Assembly: GCA_013297885.1 (NCBI GenBank)
Contig: JAAFIR010000015.1
Location: forward strand, 1-64,000
Source of the DNA: Leptospirales bacterium
GTDB lineage: Bacteria > Spirochaetota > Leptospiria > Leptospirales > Leptospiraceae
Reading direction: 5' to 3'
Length of the DNA stretch: 64,000 bases
The notes below the pieces were generated by a model. It was not told where the DNA came from. It did no database searches and worked only from the letters and a program-made list of their open reading frames with translations. This document shows, piece after piece, positions 27,729 through 36,509 of this stretch; position 1 is the stretch's first letter; every line of letters begins with the position of its first letter. Position numbers and translations under genes: made by a program.

Positions 27729-28868
27729 TTGGATATAGTTGAGTTAGAAAAAGGTCACACTGAGACTGAAGAAAAAATTAAAAATCTCGCAAAAGAATGC
27801 GGGAATGCTGTTGAAATTATTCGTGGTGGAGCAATTAGCGACACAATTCATTTTATTGGTGACACAAGAAAAATTTCTGATAAGTCTGGTTATGTTAAAG
27901 AACTTTCTGGTGTAACTAGAATTTGGAACGTATCCATTCCTTATAAAAACATCGCAAGAGTTGCAGCTGGAAAAGCAGGGGAAGCAGTTCATCGTGTAGA
28001 TAAAATTGTAGAAGTAAAAGGACTAGACGGACTAGTGCGTAAAATTGGAACTGGAAAACATATCTTCATCGTTGGACCAGATTCTCCTCAAACAATGGAA
28101 CAAACTCTCACAATTGCAAAACAAGCAAAAGCACTTGGTGAAAAATATGGAATCCTTGATCGAATGATCATTCGTGGTGGTGCATTTAAACCAAGAACAA
28201 GACCAACTGATTGGAGAGGACTTGGTTGGGAAGGAATCAAAATGCTTGATAAAGTTCGTGAAGAAACAGGTCTTCCTTATGTAACAGAAGTAATGGATCA
28301 CACAATGGCAGATGAAGTTTCTAAACATGCAGACATGATCCAAATCGGCACAAGAAACGCACAAGATTTTGAGTTACTCGAAGCAGTTGGAAAAACAATG
28401 AAGCCAGTAATTTTAAAACGTGGTTTTGGAAATGAAGCTGAAGAATGGTTCTCTGCAGCAGAATACATTGCAAACCAAGGTAACTTAAACATTGTGCTTT
28501 GTGAGCGTGGAGTAAAAACTTTATTCATCAAAGAAGGATATTGCAGAAACACTCCTGACTTTAATGTAATCACTCATGCAAAGAAAAAAACAATTCTCCC
28601 AACTATTTTTGATCCTTCACATGTAGCTGGAGATGACAAAATAGTTATGCAAAATTTACTTGGATGTTTGCCATTTAAAGCAGATGGTTCAATTACTGAA
28701 ACTTTACATGATGAAGCTTTTAGAAAAGAACAAATGTGTGATGCTGCACAAGCTCTTTCAATGGTTGTGTATGAAAAAGCAATTCAAGCAATTTTAGCTT
28801 ATGAAGAGCATATCAATCCATTTATCGGTGAGATGGACACATATTTCAAGGATAGAGCAAAAGCTTGA
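27729..28868 (+). CDS. aroF: 3-deoxy-7-phosphoheptulonate (DAHP) synthase, type I beta
   Basis: First step of the shikimate pathway: phosphoenolpyruvate plus erythrose-4-phosphate. The start is TTG 27729, giving (M)DIVELEKGHTETEEK, which matches the start of ferredoxin-like regulatory domains in this subfamily. GAGG lies eight bases upstream; the frame is open further upstream to a TTG at 27687 but without a ribosome site. Core motifs: IVGPDSPQT, RGGAFKPRTRP (PEP binding), EVMDHTMADEVSKHADMIQIG-type barrel strands, LKRGFGNEAEEW, LCERGVKTL and DPSHVAGDD. The first ~80 residues are the presumed regulatory domain. The 5' leader contains two small hairpins, including CTTCGCT/AGCGAAG at 27658-27672. 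Confidence 0.9.
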   Translation: MDIVELEKGHTETEEKIKNLAKECGNAVEIIRGGAISDTIHFIGDTRKISDKSGYVKELSGVTRIWNVSIPYKNIARVAAGKAGEAVHRVDKIVEVKGLDGLVRKIGTGKHIFIVGPDSPQTMEQTLTIAKQAKALGEKYGILDRMIIRGGAFKPRTRPTDWRGLGWEGIKMLDKVREETGLPYVTEVMDHTMADEVSKHADMIQIGTRNAQDFELLEAVGKTMKPVILKRGFGNEAEEWFSAAEYIANQGNLNIVLCERGVKTLFIKEGYCRNTPDFNVITHAKKKTILPTIFDPSHVAGDDKIVMQNLLGCLPFKADGSITETLHDEAFRKEQMCDAAQALSMVVYEKAIQAILAYEEHINPFIGEMDTYFKDRAKA

Positions 28869-29473
28869 GTTTTATTTCTAACTTTCCATTTACTTCCATG
28901 ATATTGGGATTTACAGTCCTAATATCACTACTTGCACTTTTTAAAGACGAATCTATTTTTGATAAATTGATTTTACATCCATTTGGGATGATTCGAAATT
29001 CTGAATACTACCGCCTCATTTCCCACTCATTTCTTCACGCTGATATTTGGCATTTATTATTTAATATGTATTCTTTTCATAGTTTTGCTCCACTTTTAGA
29101 AAACTATTTTGGTCCAACACGTTTTCTATTATTGTACTTCGGTGCTGTTTTAGTTTCTGTGTACACCACTGTAATGAAAAATCGTTACAATCCAGCTTAT
29201 CGTTGTCTTGGTGCATCGGGTGGGGTTTCTGGTGTTGTGTTTGCTTTTATATTACTCAAACCAAATGCAAAACTTGGAATTATGTTTATCCCAATTCCAG
29301 CTCCAGCATATATTTTTGGTTTAATTTATTTAGCTTATTCTTATTTCTCTTCCAAAAATGACGACAACATAAACCACGAAGCTCATTTTTATGGAGCCAT
29401 ATTTGGCATTTTTATCACTGCATTATTTTTCCCGGACTCAGTTGGAAATTTTATGAATCAAATTAGGGGATAA
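28865..29473 (+). CDS. rhomboid-family intramembrane serine protease
   Basis: 202 residues with about six membrane helices. Family motifs: HADIWHLLFNMY (about 57-68, loop after helix 1), the catalytic Ser motif GASGGVSGVVFA (about 117-128) and the catalytic His in NHEAHFYGAIFGIF (about 170-183). Both catalytic residues are present. TTG 28865 overlaps the DAHP synthase stop (TTGA), so the two are translationally coupled, although no functional link is evident. Confidence 0.9.
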   Translation: MSFISNFPFTSMILGFTVLISLLALFKDESIFDKLILHPFGMIRNSEYYRLISHSFLHADIWHLLFNMYSFHSFAPLLENYFGPTRFLLLYFGAVLVSVYTTVMKNRYNPAYRCLGASGGVSGVVFAFILLKPNAKLGIMFIPIPAPAYIFGLIYLAYSYFSSKNDDNINHEAHFYGAIFGIFITALFFPDSVGNFMNQIRG

Positions 29474-29490
29474 TTTTTTAATTGTGAATT

Positions 29491-29581
29491 GGGCGATTCG
29501 CTGCAAGCAGCGACCGTGCTTTCCGCTTCAATCTTTTTTAAACTGCAAAAAAGGATTTCCGCTTCAATCACTATCGCTTGT
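29491..29581 (-). repeat. bipartite palindromic repeat copy showing the duplicated box
   Basis: Read on the minus strand: CAAGCGATAGT, box GATTGAAGCGGAAA, hairpin TTTTTTGCAGTTTAAAAAA, an identical second box GATTGAAGCGGAAA, GCACGGTC, hairpin GCTGC-TT-GCAGC, GAATCGCCC. The two perfect direct-repeat boxes make this the clearest view of the family's plan. It starts 18 bases after the rhomboid stop. Confidence 0.88.
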
Positions 29582-29664
29582 GTTGGGGGAATTTTTTATA
29601 AATTTAAAATTCTAAATAAAAAAAGATTGCTAAAAATAAATTAATGTATTAAAAGAAATTATTA

Positions 29665-29957
29665 ATGAAAGAAAATCCTGTCATTTCTATCCTAAAAAAG
29701 AATCTGATTAAAATTCAGTCTTTTGGAATAAATAAAATTGCTTTGTTTGGTTCATATGCTCAAGGTAAACAAACTGAAAATTCGGATATTGATATTTTAA
29801 TCGAATTTGAAGAAGGAAAAAAAATTTTGATAATTATATGGATTTAAAATTTTTCCTTGAAGATTTGTTTAAAATTAAAGTTGATTTAGTAATTAAAGAA
29901 AACATCAAGGAATCTTTGAAAAAATCCATTTTAAATAATTTAATTTATGCTTCGTGA
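29665..29957 (+). pseudogene. MNT nucleotidyltransferase antitoxin gene, frameshifted
   Basis: IALFGSYAQGKQTENSDIDI is an intact MNT motif (GSYAxG...SDIDI). The frame then ends early at ILIIIWI. Restoring one A in the A8 run near 29817-29824 gives EFEEGKKNFDNYMDLKFFLE ... VDLVIKENIKESLKKSILNN, the normal C-terminal half ending at 29955-29957. The next (HEPN) gene starts within its last codons. Broken in this sequence by a single homopolymer loss. Confidence 0.78.
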
Positions 29958-30284
29958 AAATGAAATTTTGATTAAAGATATAATTCAATCTATCGATGAA
30001 ATAGAAAGTTTTATTTATTGGATTGAAACTCTTGAAGATTTTAAGAAAGACTTAAAACGAAAAAAGCGGTCGAAAGAAATTTAGAAATAATTGGAGAAGC
30101 TTCAAAAAAAATTTCTGCTGATTTAAAAATCCTCAATCCAGATATTGAATAAAGAAAAATTGCAGGATTAAGAGATTTTCTTGCTCATGGTTATTTTGAA
30201 ATTGATGATTCAGTTATTTGGGAAGTCACACAAAATAAATTAGCACCATTAAAACTAAAACTTAAAATTATCATTAAAAAGTAA
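29947..30284 (+). pseudogene. HEPN-domain toxin gene with frameshift and stop
   Basis: Opens MLRENEILIKDIIQSIDEIE and matches DUF86/HepT. One base is missing near 30060-30065 (LKRKK to AVERNLEIIGEASKK), and a TAA interrupts NPDIE-stop-RKIAGLRDF at the place where Trp is usual. The RNase motif RDFLAHGYFEIDD is still recognisable. With at least two lesions it cannot yield the full toxin, and its antitoxin gene upstream is also broken. Confidence 0.75.
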
Positions 30285-30376
30285 CAAAAATTTTAGCATT
30301 CCCTCAATTCAAGAGATTCACAAGAATAGTAAAACTTTTTTATTATAATTTTGATTTATAATAATGCCAATCTAAA

Positions 30377-30739
30377 CTAATAATCAAAGTCAACATCCCC
30401 CATATACACAACTGAAGGTCCAGAATAAGAAGCATAATAAGAATTACCTTTTTTTAATTTTTTTAATAAATTTTTTTCTACAATACAACCTTCAAATGGT
30501 TTCCCATATTTAAACTTTGGTGTACCTTTACTTACTTTAGTTGATTTTAAACAATCAAACTCCCAAACTTTTTTTCTATTATTTTTATCTGCTACATAAA
30601 AATACTCAACTTCGGTTTCTTTATCAAAGAAAAAATAAACTTCATTAGAATTTTTGCTGACTTCAGTCCTTAATCCACCGATTAATGAATCACAATTTAT
30701 TATAAATATTAGAATCATATAGAAAAATTTTTCTTTCAT
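30377..30739 (-). CDS. small predicted lipoprotein, unknown function
   Basis: 120 residues. Signal peptide MKEKFFYMILIFIINC with the putative lipidated Cys at residue 16, followed by a short mature domain (VEYFYVADKNNRKKVWEFDC, two further Cys). No family recognised. Monocistronic, and AT-rich like its surroundings. Confidence 0.6.
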   Translation of the reverse strand: MKEKFFYMILIFIINCDSLIGGLRTEVSKNSNEVYFFFDKETEVEYFYVADKNNRKKVWEFDCLKSTKVSKGTPKFKYGKPFEGCIVEKNLLKKLKKGNSYYASYSGPSVVYMGDVDFDY

Positions 30740-30864
30740 AACTCTTAAATATTCTTCTTTAACTTTATTGCAAATAAAAAGTTTATCATTTTAAATCTAT
30801 TAACCATTTTTGTAATTGACTTAAAAAAAATGAGATCTGAAATATAAAAAATGGTTAGCTCTTT

Positions 30865-31356
30865 ATGAAAACTAAAATTATATCTCGTTTAATTCAAATT
30901 TTTGCTCTGTACTTGTTTGTAACAGCGATTTGGAATCTTCTTGGTAAAATAGAAATGATTTATTCTGCTGAAAAAATTAACGGAAAAGTTGTTTCATCCT
31001 ATACTGAATTTGATTATACAAACCAAACTTCTAACAAAAGGTATGGAACTAGTCATTATATCCTTCGACCAAAAATTCAATATACTGTTAACGGAGAAAC
31101 TCATGAAATAAATGGTCAAATATATGGCGAGATGGAATCGGATTACAAACTTGGGCAATTAGTGCAACTTCTTTATCTAACTAATAATCCAAGCTATGCG
31201 ATGATTGACTCACCTTTAGAGTTATGGACTTATCCAGCCAAAAGAATTTCACTTGCAATTGTTTTATTTCTAATTGGATATTATTTCTCTACCCTCTTGC
31301 ATAAAATAAAAGAGAAACTTTTCAAACTGATTCAGAATTTTAATTCTTCTTTCTAA
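30865..31356 (+). CDS. DUF3592-like membrane protein
   Basis: 163 residues: N-terminal membrane helix (about 8-27), an extracytoplasmic or cytoplasmic beta-rich domain (about 38-120, GKVVSSYTEFDY ... LRPKIQYTVNGETHEINGQI ... YLTNNPSYAMID) and a C-terminal helix (about 130-147). The xPxIxYxVxGxxxE / VLYxPxNPxxA-like pattern is that of DUF3592. No partner gene. Function unknown for the family. Confidence 0.65.
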   Translation: MKTKIISRLIQIFALYLFVTAIWNLLGKIEMIYSAEKINGKVVSSYTEFDYTNQTSNKRYGTSHYILRPKIQYTVNGETHEINGQIYGEMESDYKLGQLVQLLYLTNNPSYAMIDSPLELWTYPAKRISLAIVLFLIGYYFSTLLHKIKEKLFKLIQNFNSSF

Positions 31357-31468
31357 AAGATTATATGTTCAAAGTAAAAATTAAATTTCAGATTCAAGAT
31401 TATTTTTATCAAACCTGTTAAATTTTTTTATACTAAGATTATATTTCAATTAAAAAACCAAACGACTT

Positions 31469-31915
31469 TTATCTCTTTCTAGTTTCTAAATATTCTGTAC
31501 ATTGTTTTAAATATTCTTTCGTTTCATACACTTCTGATATTTGTAAACCTTTTTTTTTAAGAGAATTTATAAACTCTATTTTATTCTCAGTTTCAGAAAA
31601 ATAAACATTTAACCTAGATATATTTTTCTCCTCGTCTCTTTTAAACTTTCCTTCAATTGGGTTTATCATCATAAAAGTATAATCTTTTTTTTCACCAAAT
31701 TCAAGAATATCGCAAGTAATAATTGTTAAAAGAACCAATCCAGAACCAACATCCACTTTTGGTCTTACTAAAAAATTTATAGTTACCAAATACAGATTGT
31801 TTTCTAATAATTCTATTTTCATATTATAAGTTTCTTTTCTTTCTTTAGTATAAATACTAGAACAAAATGAAAAAAATAAAATTAGGAGTGAGATTAAAAT
31901 TTTTTTAAAAATCAT
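31469..31915 (-). CDS. predicted lipoprotein, unknown function
   Basis: 148 residues. Signal peptide MIFKKILISLLILFFSFC, lipobox Cys 18, then a mostly beta domain with GSGLVLLTIITCDILEFGEK and a charged C-terminal helix (KEYLKQCTEYLETRKR). No family recognised. Single gene on the minus strand. Confidence 0.6.
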   Translation of the reverse strand: MIFKKILISLLILFFSFCSSIYTKERKETYNMKIELLENNLYLVTINFLVRPKVDVGSGLVLLTIITCDILEFGEKKDYTFMMINPIEGKFKRDEEKNISRLNVYFSETENKIEFINSLKKKGLQISEVYETKEYLKQCTEYLETRKR

Positions 31916-32419
31916 TATGCTAGATTTTACAAATGAATAGTTTTTACTATAAAATAAATCATTAATTTACAATTTGGGAACTATGGATGATATTTATTTT
32001 TTAAAATAGTAAATCCTAATCACCACTTGAAACAATTATTGGTTTAAAAAGAACTTTTAGTAAATTTTATAAAAAATTTACAATTGAAAAATAAATTTCC
32101 CAAAAAAAAAGCTCCAAAGATAGTTTTAAAAAAAAATATTTTGTTATCCAAATGAGTTGTTCTATAATTGGTATTGACTGGAGATTCATTATAAATAAAA
32201 CTTTTAGAAGAAGAATTACTTTCATTGAGAAACTAATTTTTAATTCAACTTGTTCAATTTACTGAATAATTTTAAATAATTTACTAATGAAAGTATTAAA
32301 GCTTTAAATTAACAATCCTTTAGGATTTTAGTTCTTTACAAATAAGAGATTTCTAAATATTTAAAGTTTAAATTAGAATTTATGAATAAGTTTATTTTAA
32401 ATCTAATTATTTTAAATTC
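31916..32419. other. 500-base AT-rich intergenic region, no gene seen
   Basis: Stops occur frequently in all six frames and no ribosome site precedes any longer frame. No copy of the palindromic repeat and no RNA gene was recognised. The cyclase gene that follows has no clear Shine-Dalgarno sequence. The region may hold its promoter, which I could not pin down. Confidence 0.5.
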
Positions 32420-34510
32420 ATGATTAAAAAAAAACAAATCTTACTTAAATTTCTTGTATTCTTATTTTTAGTTAACCAGTTCTTTTGCAAAAAAGAATTG
32501 CTTCTTCCACCTATTGAAGATGGAATTCTTGATTTAAGAAATCTGAGTTTTGAAAATTCCCCTTCTATGGAATTAAAAGGTGAATGGAAGTTTTTGTACA
32601 ATGAATTAATTCCTTATTCAGAAATTCCTTTTGAATTGGAGCGTTTTAAAATTACAAAAATTCCTCATCGTTTTAGTGATGTTAAATTTAAAGAAAGAGA
32701 ATTATCAAATATTGGAGTTGCAACTTATTATTTAAAAATTCTAATAGCAGATTCCACTCAAAAATTGGGTTTAACATTTGGGATTGTAAATACAGCTTAT
32801 AAACTTTTTATCAATGGTGAAGAAGTTTTAAATAAAGGGGAAGTTGGGAAAACAGAAGAAACTTCTAAACCAAAATACTTTCCAACAACAATAGATTTAA
32901 AACCGGGTTTAAAAGAAATTGAAATTCTATTACATGTTTCAAATTTTCACAATCGATTTGGAGGTTTAAGAAACGCACCACGTATTGCACTTTATTCCCA
33001 AATCAAAAAAGAAAGAGAGCTAGGAATTTCTTCTGATCTATTAGTATTTGGTGCATTGTTAATTACATCCATTTACCAATTTACATTGTATTTATTGAGA
33101 AGAAAAGATCGCTCAACTTTGTATTTTGGTTTGTTTGCATTTATTTATACTGTAAAAACATTATTTGAAAACCAAAGAATTTTTTTAGTTTTATTTCCTG
33201 ATTTCCCATGGGAATATGATATAAAAATTTCTTATATAGTTACTTTTTTATCTCCTTATCTTTTTACTGGATTTATGGCTACAGTATTTTCAGGGATTGT
33301 ACCTAAATATTTTTATAGAGTTACTGCTTCAGTAAGTGGAATTCTTTGTTCAATTGTAATTTTTACTCCAGCAATAGTTTATACAAAACTTGCTTTTTAT
33401 AATCAAGTATATATCATCTTTATTGGAGTTTTTGGACTTTGGTATTTAATTAAAGCTTTAAGAGAAAATAGAGAAGGTTCACTTGTTTTTTTACTAGGTT
33501 ATATTGTATATTTTTTACTAGCTGGTGTGAATGATACTTTGTATTCTCTTGGAGTGATTAATTCAATTTATTTATCTTCCTATGCTTTAATGTTATTTGT
33601 GATTGCATTGGGAATTGTGATTTCAATTCGTTTTTCCACTTCGTTTTCAAAAGTTGAAGATTTGAGTTCTGAAATTCAAGAAACAGTTGTGAGTTATGAA
33701 AAATTTGTTCCAAAAGAATTTTTATCTTATTTGAATAAAAAAGATATTCGTAAAATTGAAGTAGGTCGTCAAACTTTAAAAGAGCTTACAATTTTATTTT
33801 CAGATATTCGAGACTTTACAGTTTTATCAGAAAAAATGAATCCACAAGAAAATTTTAATTTTGTAAATTCTTATCTTGCTCGAATGAATCCAATTATCCA
33901 AAAACATAATGGCTTTATAGATAAATTTATTGGGGATGCAATCATGGCAATTTATCCAAAAGCAGATGATGCTTTGAGGTCTGCTTTAGAAATGATTGAT
34001 GAAATTGAAAACTATAATTTCCAAAGAGAAAAATTTAATTATTCCCCACTAAAAATTGGAATTGGATTAAATACTGGAAAGGTGATGATGGGAATTGTTG
34101 GAGACTCTGAAAGAATGAGCACAACAGTAATTGGTGATTCTGTAAACCTTGCTGCAAGAATTGAATCTCTGACCAAAGAATACAAATCTTCAATATTACT
34201 TTCAGATTTTACAGTTAAAGCTTTAGAGCCAGATCATAAATTTGAAGTAAGAGAAATTGATACATTAAATGTAAAAGGAAAATCCATTCCAGTTGCTTTA
34301 TTTGAATGTTTTAATGATGATTCATTAACAATTCGCAAAGCTAAAAGACAAACAAATGATTTGATCATGCTTGGATTGTCTTTCAAAAACGCTGGTGAGT
34401 ATTCATTAGCGATTGAAAAATTTGAAGAAACTTTAAAAATCAATCCTGAAGACAAAGTTGCTAAAATTCAAATTGAAAAATGTTTAAACGCAATGAATTC
34501 TAATAATTAG
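32420..34510 (+). CDS. 7TM-DISM receptor adenylate/guanylate cyclase
   Basis: 696 residues. Lipobox-like signal peptide (LVNQFFC, Cys 23), periplasmic 7TMR-DISMED2-type jelly-roll (about 40-185, ELKGEWKFLYNELI ... TYYLKILI ... LFINGEEVLNKGE), a seven-helix membrane block (about 205-410), a short coiled coil with the YEKFVPKEFLSYL linker, then a class III cyclase domain: metal Asp in ILFSDIRDFTVLSEKM, second metal Asp in FIDKFIGDAIMAI, and GDSVNLAARIES with the transition-state Asn and Arg. A C-terminal helical repeat (SLAIEKFEETLKINPEDKVA) looks like one TPR. Probably makes cAMP in response to a periplasmic ligand. Confidence 0.9.
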   Translation: MIKKKQILLKFLVFLFLVNQFFCKKELLLPPIEDGILDLRNLSFENSPSMELKGEWKFLYNELIPYSEIPFELERFKITKIPHRFSDVKFKERELSNIGVATYYLKILIADSTQKLGLTFGIVNTAYKLFINGEEVLNKGEVGKTEETSKPKYFPTTIDLKPGLKEIEILLHVSNFHNRFGGLRNAPRIALYSQIKKERELGISSDLLVFGALLITSIYQFTLYLLRRKDRSTLYFGLFAFIYTVKTLFENQRIFLVLFPDFPWEYDIKISYIVTFLSPYLFTGFMATVFSGIVPKYFYRVTASVSGILCSIVIFTPAIVYTKLAFYNQVYIIFIGVFGLWYLIKALRENREGSLVFLLGYIVYFLLAGVNDTLYSLGVINSIYLSSYALMLFVIALGIVISIRFSTSFSKVEDLSSEIQETVVSYEKFVPKEFLSYLNKKDIRKIEVGRQTLKELTILFSDIRDFTVLSEKMNPQENFNFVNSYLARMNPIIQKHNGFIDKFIGDAIMAIYPKADDALRSALEMIDEIENYNFQREKFNYSPLKIGIGLNTGKVMMGIVGDSERMSTTVIGDSVNLAARIESLTKEYKSSILLSDFTVKALEPDHKFEVREIDTLNVKGKSIPVALFECFNDDSLTIRKAKRQTNDLIMLGLSFKNAGEYSLAIEKFEETLKINPEDKVAKIQIEKCLNAMNSNN

Positions 34511-34512
34511 TT

Positions 34513-34731
34513 TTAAAATTTAGTAGGTTTTAAGTCTGCATCATTTACAATACTTGCAGATTTTCCAGTTGCTTTGATTGCAAAAAGACCTTTTCGAATT
34601 GCATATAATTTTGCTTCAGATTCAAAACGATGATAAGCAACATTATATTTTCTGAAAATTTTACAAAAATGCGAATTTTTGTGTACAAAATTTCTTTTCG
34701 ATTCTAGCGAGAAGGATTGAAACGGGGTCAA
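34513..34731 (-). pseudogene. gene fragment truncated at its 5' end by a palindromic repeat
   Basis: The frame reads KRNFVHKNSHFCKIFRKYN, AYHRFESEAKLYAIRKG, LFAIKATGKSASIVNDADLK and has convincing coding character. Its only in-frame initiator (TTG 34731) lies inside the palindromic repeat at 34704-34865, and the first codons are repeat sequence. The simplest reading is that the repeat inserted into, or recombined with, the 5' part of a gene. I do not recognise the protein. Confidence 0.5.
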
Positions 34732-34865
34732 TAAATTTCGTTTTAGGATGAGATTCTTTTCAAAACACCTAAATTATTGAAATTTATTGACCAAAGTTGA
34801 AAGCCTGTTTTTTCCTTTCTAAAATATTTGTAATACCAAAACTAATATGTTGGAAAAACTCGCCC
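34704..34865 (+). repeat. bipartite palindromic repeat copy
   Basis: CTAGCGAGAA, box GGATTGAAACG, first hairpin GGGTCAATAAATTTC...GAAATTTATTGACC, second box AAAGTTGAAAGCC, second hairpin GTTTTTTCC...GGAAAAAC, right end TCGCCC. It occupies the divergent space between a gene fragment and the peroxiredoxin gene. Confidence 0.85.
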
Positions 34866-34926
34866 AAAAAAAAATCTATTTAATAGTCTGGGACTGTCTA
34901 AAATATAGATTTAGTTAGGAGTATAT

Positions 34927-35508
34927 ATGCCACAAGTAACATCCCCAGCACCAGATTTTACAGCAGAAGCTGTGATTGGTGAGGAGTTTAAAGAATTAAA
35001 ATTATCACAATACAAAGGAAAATGGGTTGTTCTGTTTTTTTATCCATTAGATTTCACTTTTGTTTGCCCAACAGAAATTGTTGAGTATGATGCAAAACTA
35101 GATGAGTTCAAAAAAATTGGAGCTGAAGTAATTGGAGTTTCTATTGATTCAACATTTTCTCATCTTGCTTGGAAAAAAACCGCACGTAAAGATGGTGGAA
35201 TTGGTGAAATCAAATATCCATTGGTGTCTGATATCACAAAACAAATTTCAAAAGATTTTGGTGTGCTTTTAGATACAGGTGTTGCATTAAGAGGAACATT
35301 CATCATTGATCCACAAGGAATTATTCGTCAAGCAACTGTAAATGATTTACCAGTTGGAAGAAATATTGATGAAGCAATTCGTTTAGTAAAAGCTTTTCAA
35401 TTTAACGAAAAACATGGTGAAGTGTGTCCTGCAAACTGGAATGATGGTGGAAAAACTATGACTCCAGATGTTAAAAAATCTAAAGAATATTTTTCTTCAG
35501 TAAATTAA
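34927..35508 (+). CDS. typical 2-Cys peroxiredoxin (AhpC/Prx1)
   Basis: Thiol peroxidase reducing H2O2 and organic hydroperoxides. 193 residues with the peroxidatic Cys in [14 protein letters not shown] (Cys about 47), Arg in the active site region and the resolving Cys in [16 protein letters not shown] (Cys about 166). The C-terminal extension typical of Prx1/AhpC follows. AGGAG lies seven bases before the ATG. Monocistronic, with a strong hairpin behind it. Confidence 0.95.
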   Translation: MPQVTSPAPDFTAEAVIGEEFKELKLSQYKGKWVVLFFYPLDFTFVCPTEIVEYDAKLDEFKKIGAEVIGVSIDSTFSHLAWKKTARKDGGIGEIKYPLVSDITKQISKDFGVLLDTGVALRGTFIIDPQGIIRQATVNDLPVGRNIDEAIRLVKAFQFNEKHGEVCPANWNDGGKTMTPDVKKSKEYFSSVN

Positions 35509-35516
35509 CCTTTTAG

Positions 35517-35538
35517 ACAGTGGGTCTTGACCCACTGT
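35517..35538 (+). terminator. perfect hairpin after the peroxiredoxin gene
   Basis: ACAGTGGGTC-TT-GACCCACTGT, a 10-bp GC-rich perfect stem nine bases after the stop codon. No T run follows, so it may protect the 3' end or work as a weak terminator. Confidence 0.6.
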
Positions 35539-35588
35539 TCATCTCCGCTTTTTCTAATCACTAATCCTTAAAAACTAATTACTAGTAA

Positions 35589-35737
35589 GGGCGTTCCTTT
35601 TCATTTACAACTGTCAAGCGATATTAATATCGTTTGTCGATAGTAAATGAAAAGTCGGGCTTAAAAAGGGTTTCGTCCTCACAAAAAAAATGTTCGGACT
35701 TGCTACGCAACCTTTTTAATCCCTAACGCTTGCCTAG
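35589..35737 (-). repeat. bipartite palindromic repeat copy, diverged boxes
   Basis: Read on the minus strand: CTAGGCAAGCGTTAGGGATT, first hairpin AAAAAGG...CCTTTTT, GCCCGA, a long second hairpin bounded by CTTTTCATTTAC/GTAAATGAAAAG, then GAACGCCC. An inner ATATTAATAT palindrome caps the long stem. Lies between the convergent peroxiredoxin and XRE genes. Confidence 0.8.
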
Positions 35738-35757
35738 AAAAACTTATTCGGTTCCAA

Positions 35758-36114
35758 TTACATTTCTAAAAATCTTTCTACTGGCATTTTAAAAATTTTG
35801 GAAAGTTTAATTGCTTTATCTTTGCTTATGGATCTTTTTCCACTTTCCATAGCAGAAATATTTTGTCTGGAAATATTCCCAAGCAAAATTCCCAATTGTT
35901 CTCCGGTCATGTTTCTACTTTCTCTCAAATGTTTCATGTATTTTGAAGGTGACATTTTGGGTTTGGTTTTTTTGTACCAATTTGTTTCTTTGATATTCAT
36001 TTTATCTTCATTAGAATTTTCTGAGATTTTTAAATTTGTTCCATAATTTTTTTTTAAATAAGTTAAAAATCCATTTGGAATTTCACCTTTTACATTAATT
36101 TCAATATGGTGCAT
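35758..36114 (-). CDS. XRE-family helix-turn-helix regulator, likely antitoxin
   Basis: I start at ATG 36114 (MHHIEINVKGEIPNGFLTYL), which matches the usual start of this antitoxin type; an upstream ATG at 36132 adds six non-matching residues. The XRE domain is at about 56-115: MSPSKYMKHLRESRNMTGEQ, LGILLGNISRQNISAMESGK. No toxin gene is adjacent, so it is an orphan or a stand-alone regulator. CTATGT/ACATAG arms overlap the start region and could be an autoregulatory operator. Confidence 0.8.
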   Translation of the reverse strand: MHHIEINVKGEIPNGFLTYLKKNYGTNLKISENSNEDKMNIKETNWYKKTKPKMSPSKYMKHLRESRNMTGEQLGILLGNISRQNISAMESGKRSISKDKAIKLSKIFKMPVERFLEM

Positions 36115-36287
36115 TTTCACGACTGCCAGCATAATTCTATGTTGTCAATAATTGAATACATAGTCAAGAATTAATTTTTACTAAAATACTTAAAATACAA
36201 TTTTTCAGGACATTTGTCTTTTGGAGGTAATTGCATCACAATCAATTTTTAAATGATACATCATAATTTAACTCTCTAGAGTAAAAC

Positions 36288-36509
36288 TCAAGCAACACTC
36301 AAAACTGATAAAACTTCTTTTATGTTTTTAGTGACAATTTGATTTATATTTATATGAGTACTAGCATGTTCAATTTCAATTCCAACAATATTTCCAGATT
36401 CATCCGTATCTATGACAAAATCTTTCATCATTTCTTTCTGGTGTTTTGATTCTTTGTCTGTAAATTCGATGTAAAGCATATCTGATTCCTCAAAATATTC
36501 TATTTTCAT
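36288..36509 (-). CDS. DUF2283 antitoxin-like protein (partner broken)
   Basis: 73 residues: MKIEYFEESDMLYIEF, VIDTDESGNIVGIEIEHAS, the DUF2283 signature. GAGG lies seven bases before the ATG, inside the end of the upstream toxin-like gene, and the ATG overlaps that gene's stop (ATGA). The upstream partner is frameshifted. Second DUF2283 pair in the window after 26947-27470. Confidence 0.82.
   Translation of the reverse strand: MKIEYFEESDMLYIEFTDKESKHQKEMMKDFVIDTDESGNIVGIEIEHASTHININQIVTKNIKEVLSVLSVA

Noticed and set aside
31916-32419. A 37-codon frame at 32152 (MSCSIIGIDWRFIINK...)
   Set aside because: No ribosome site, no operon context and no recognisable pattern; expected by chance in AT-rich DNA.
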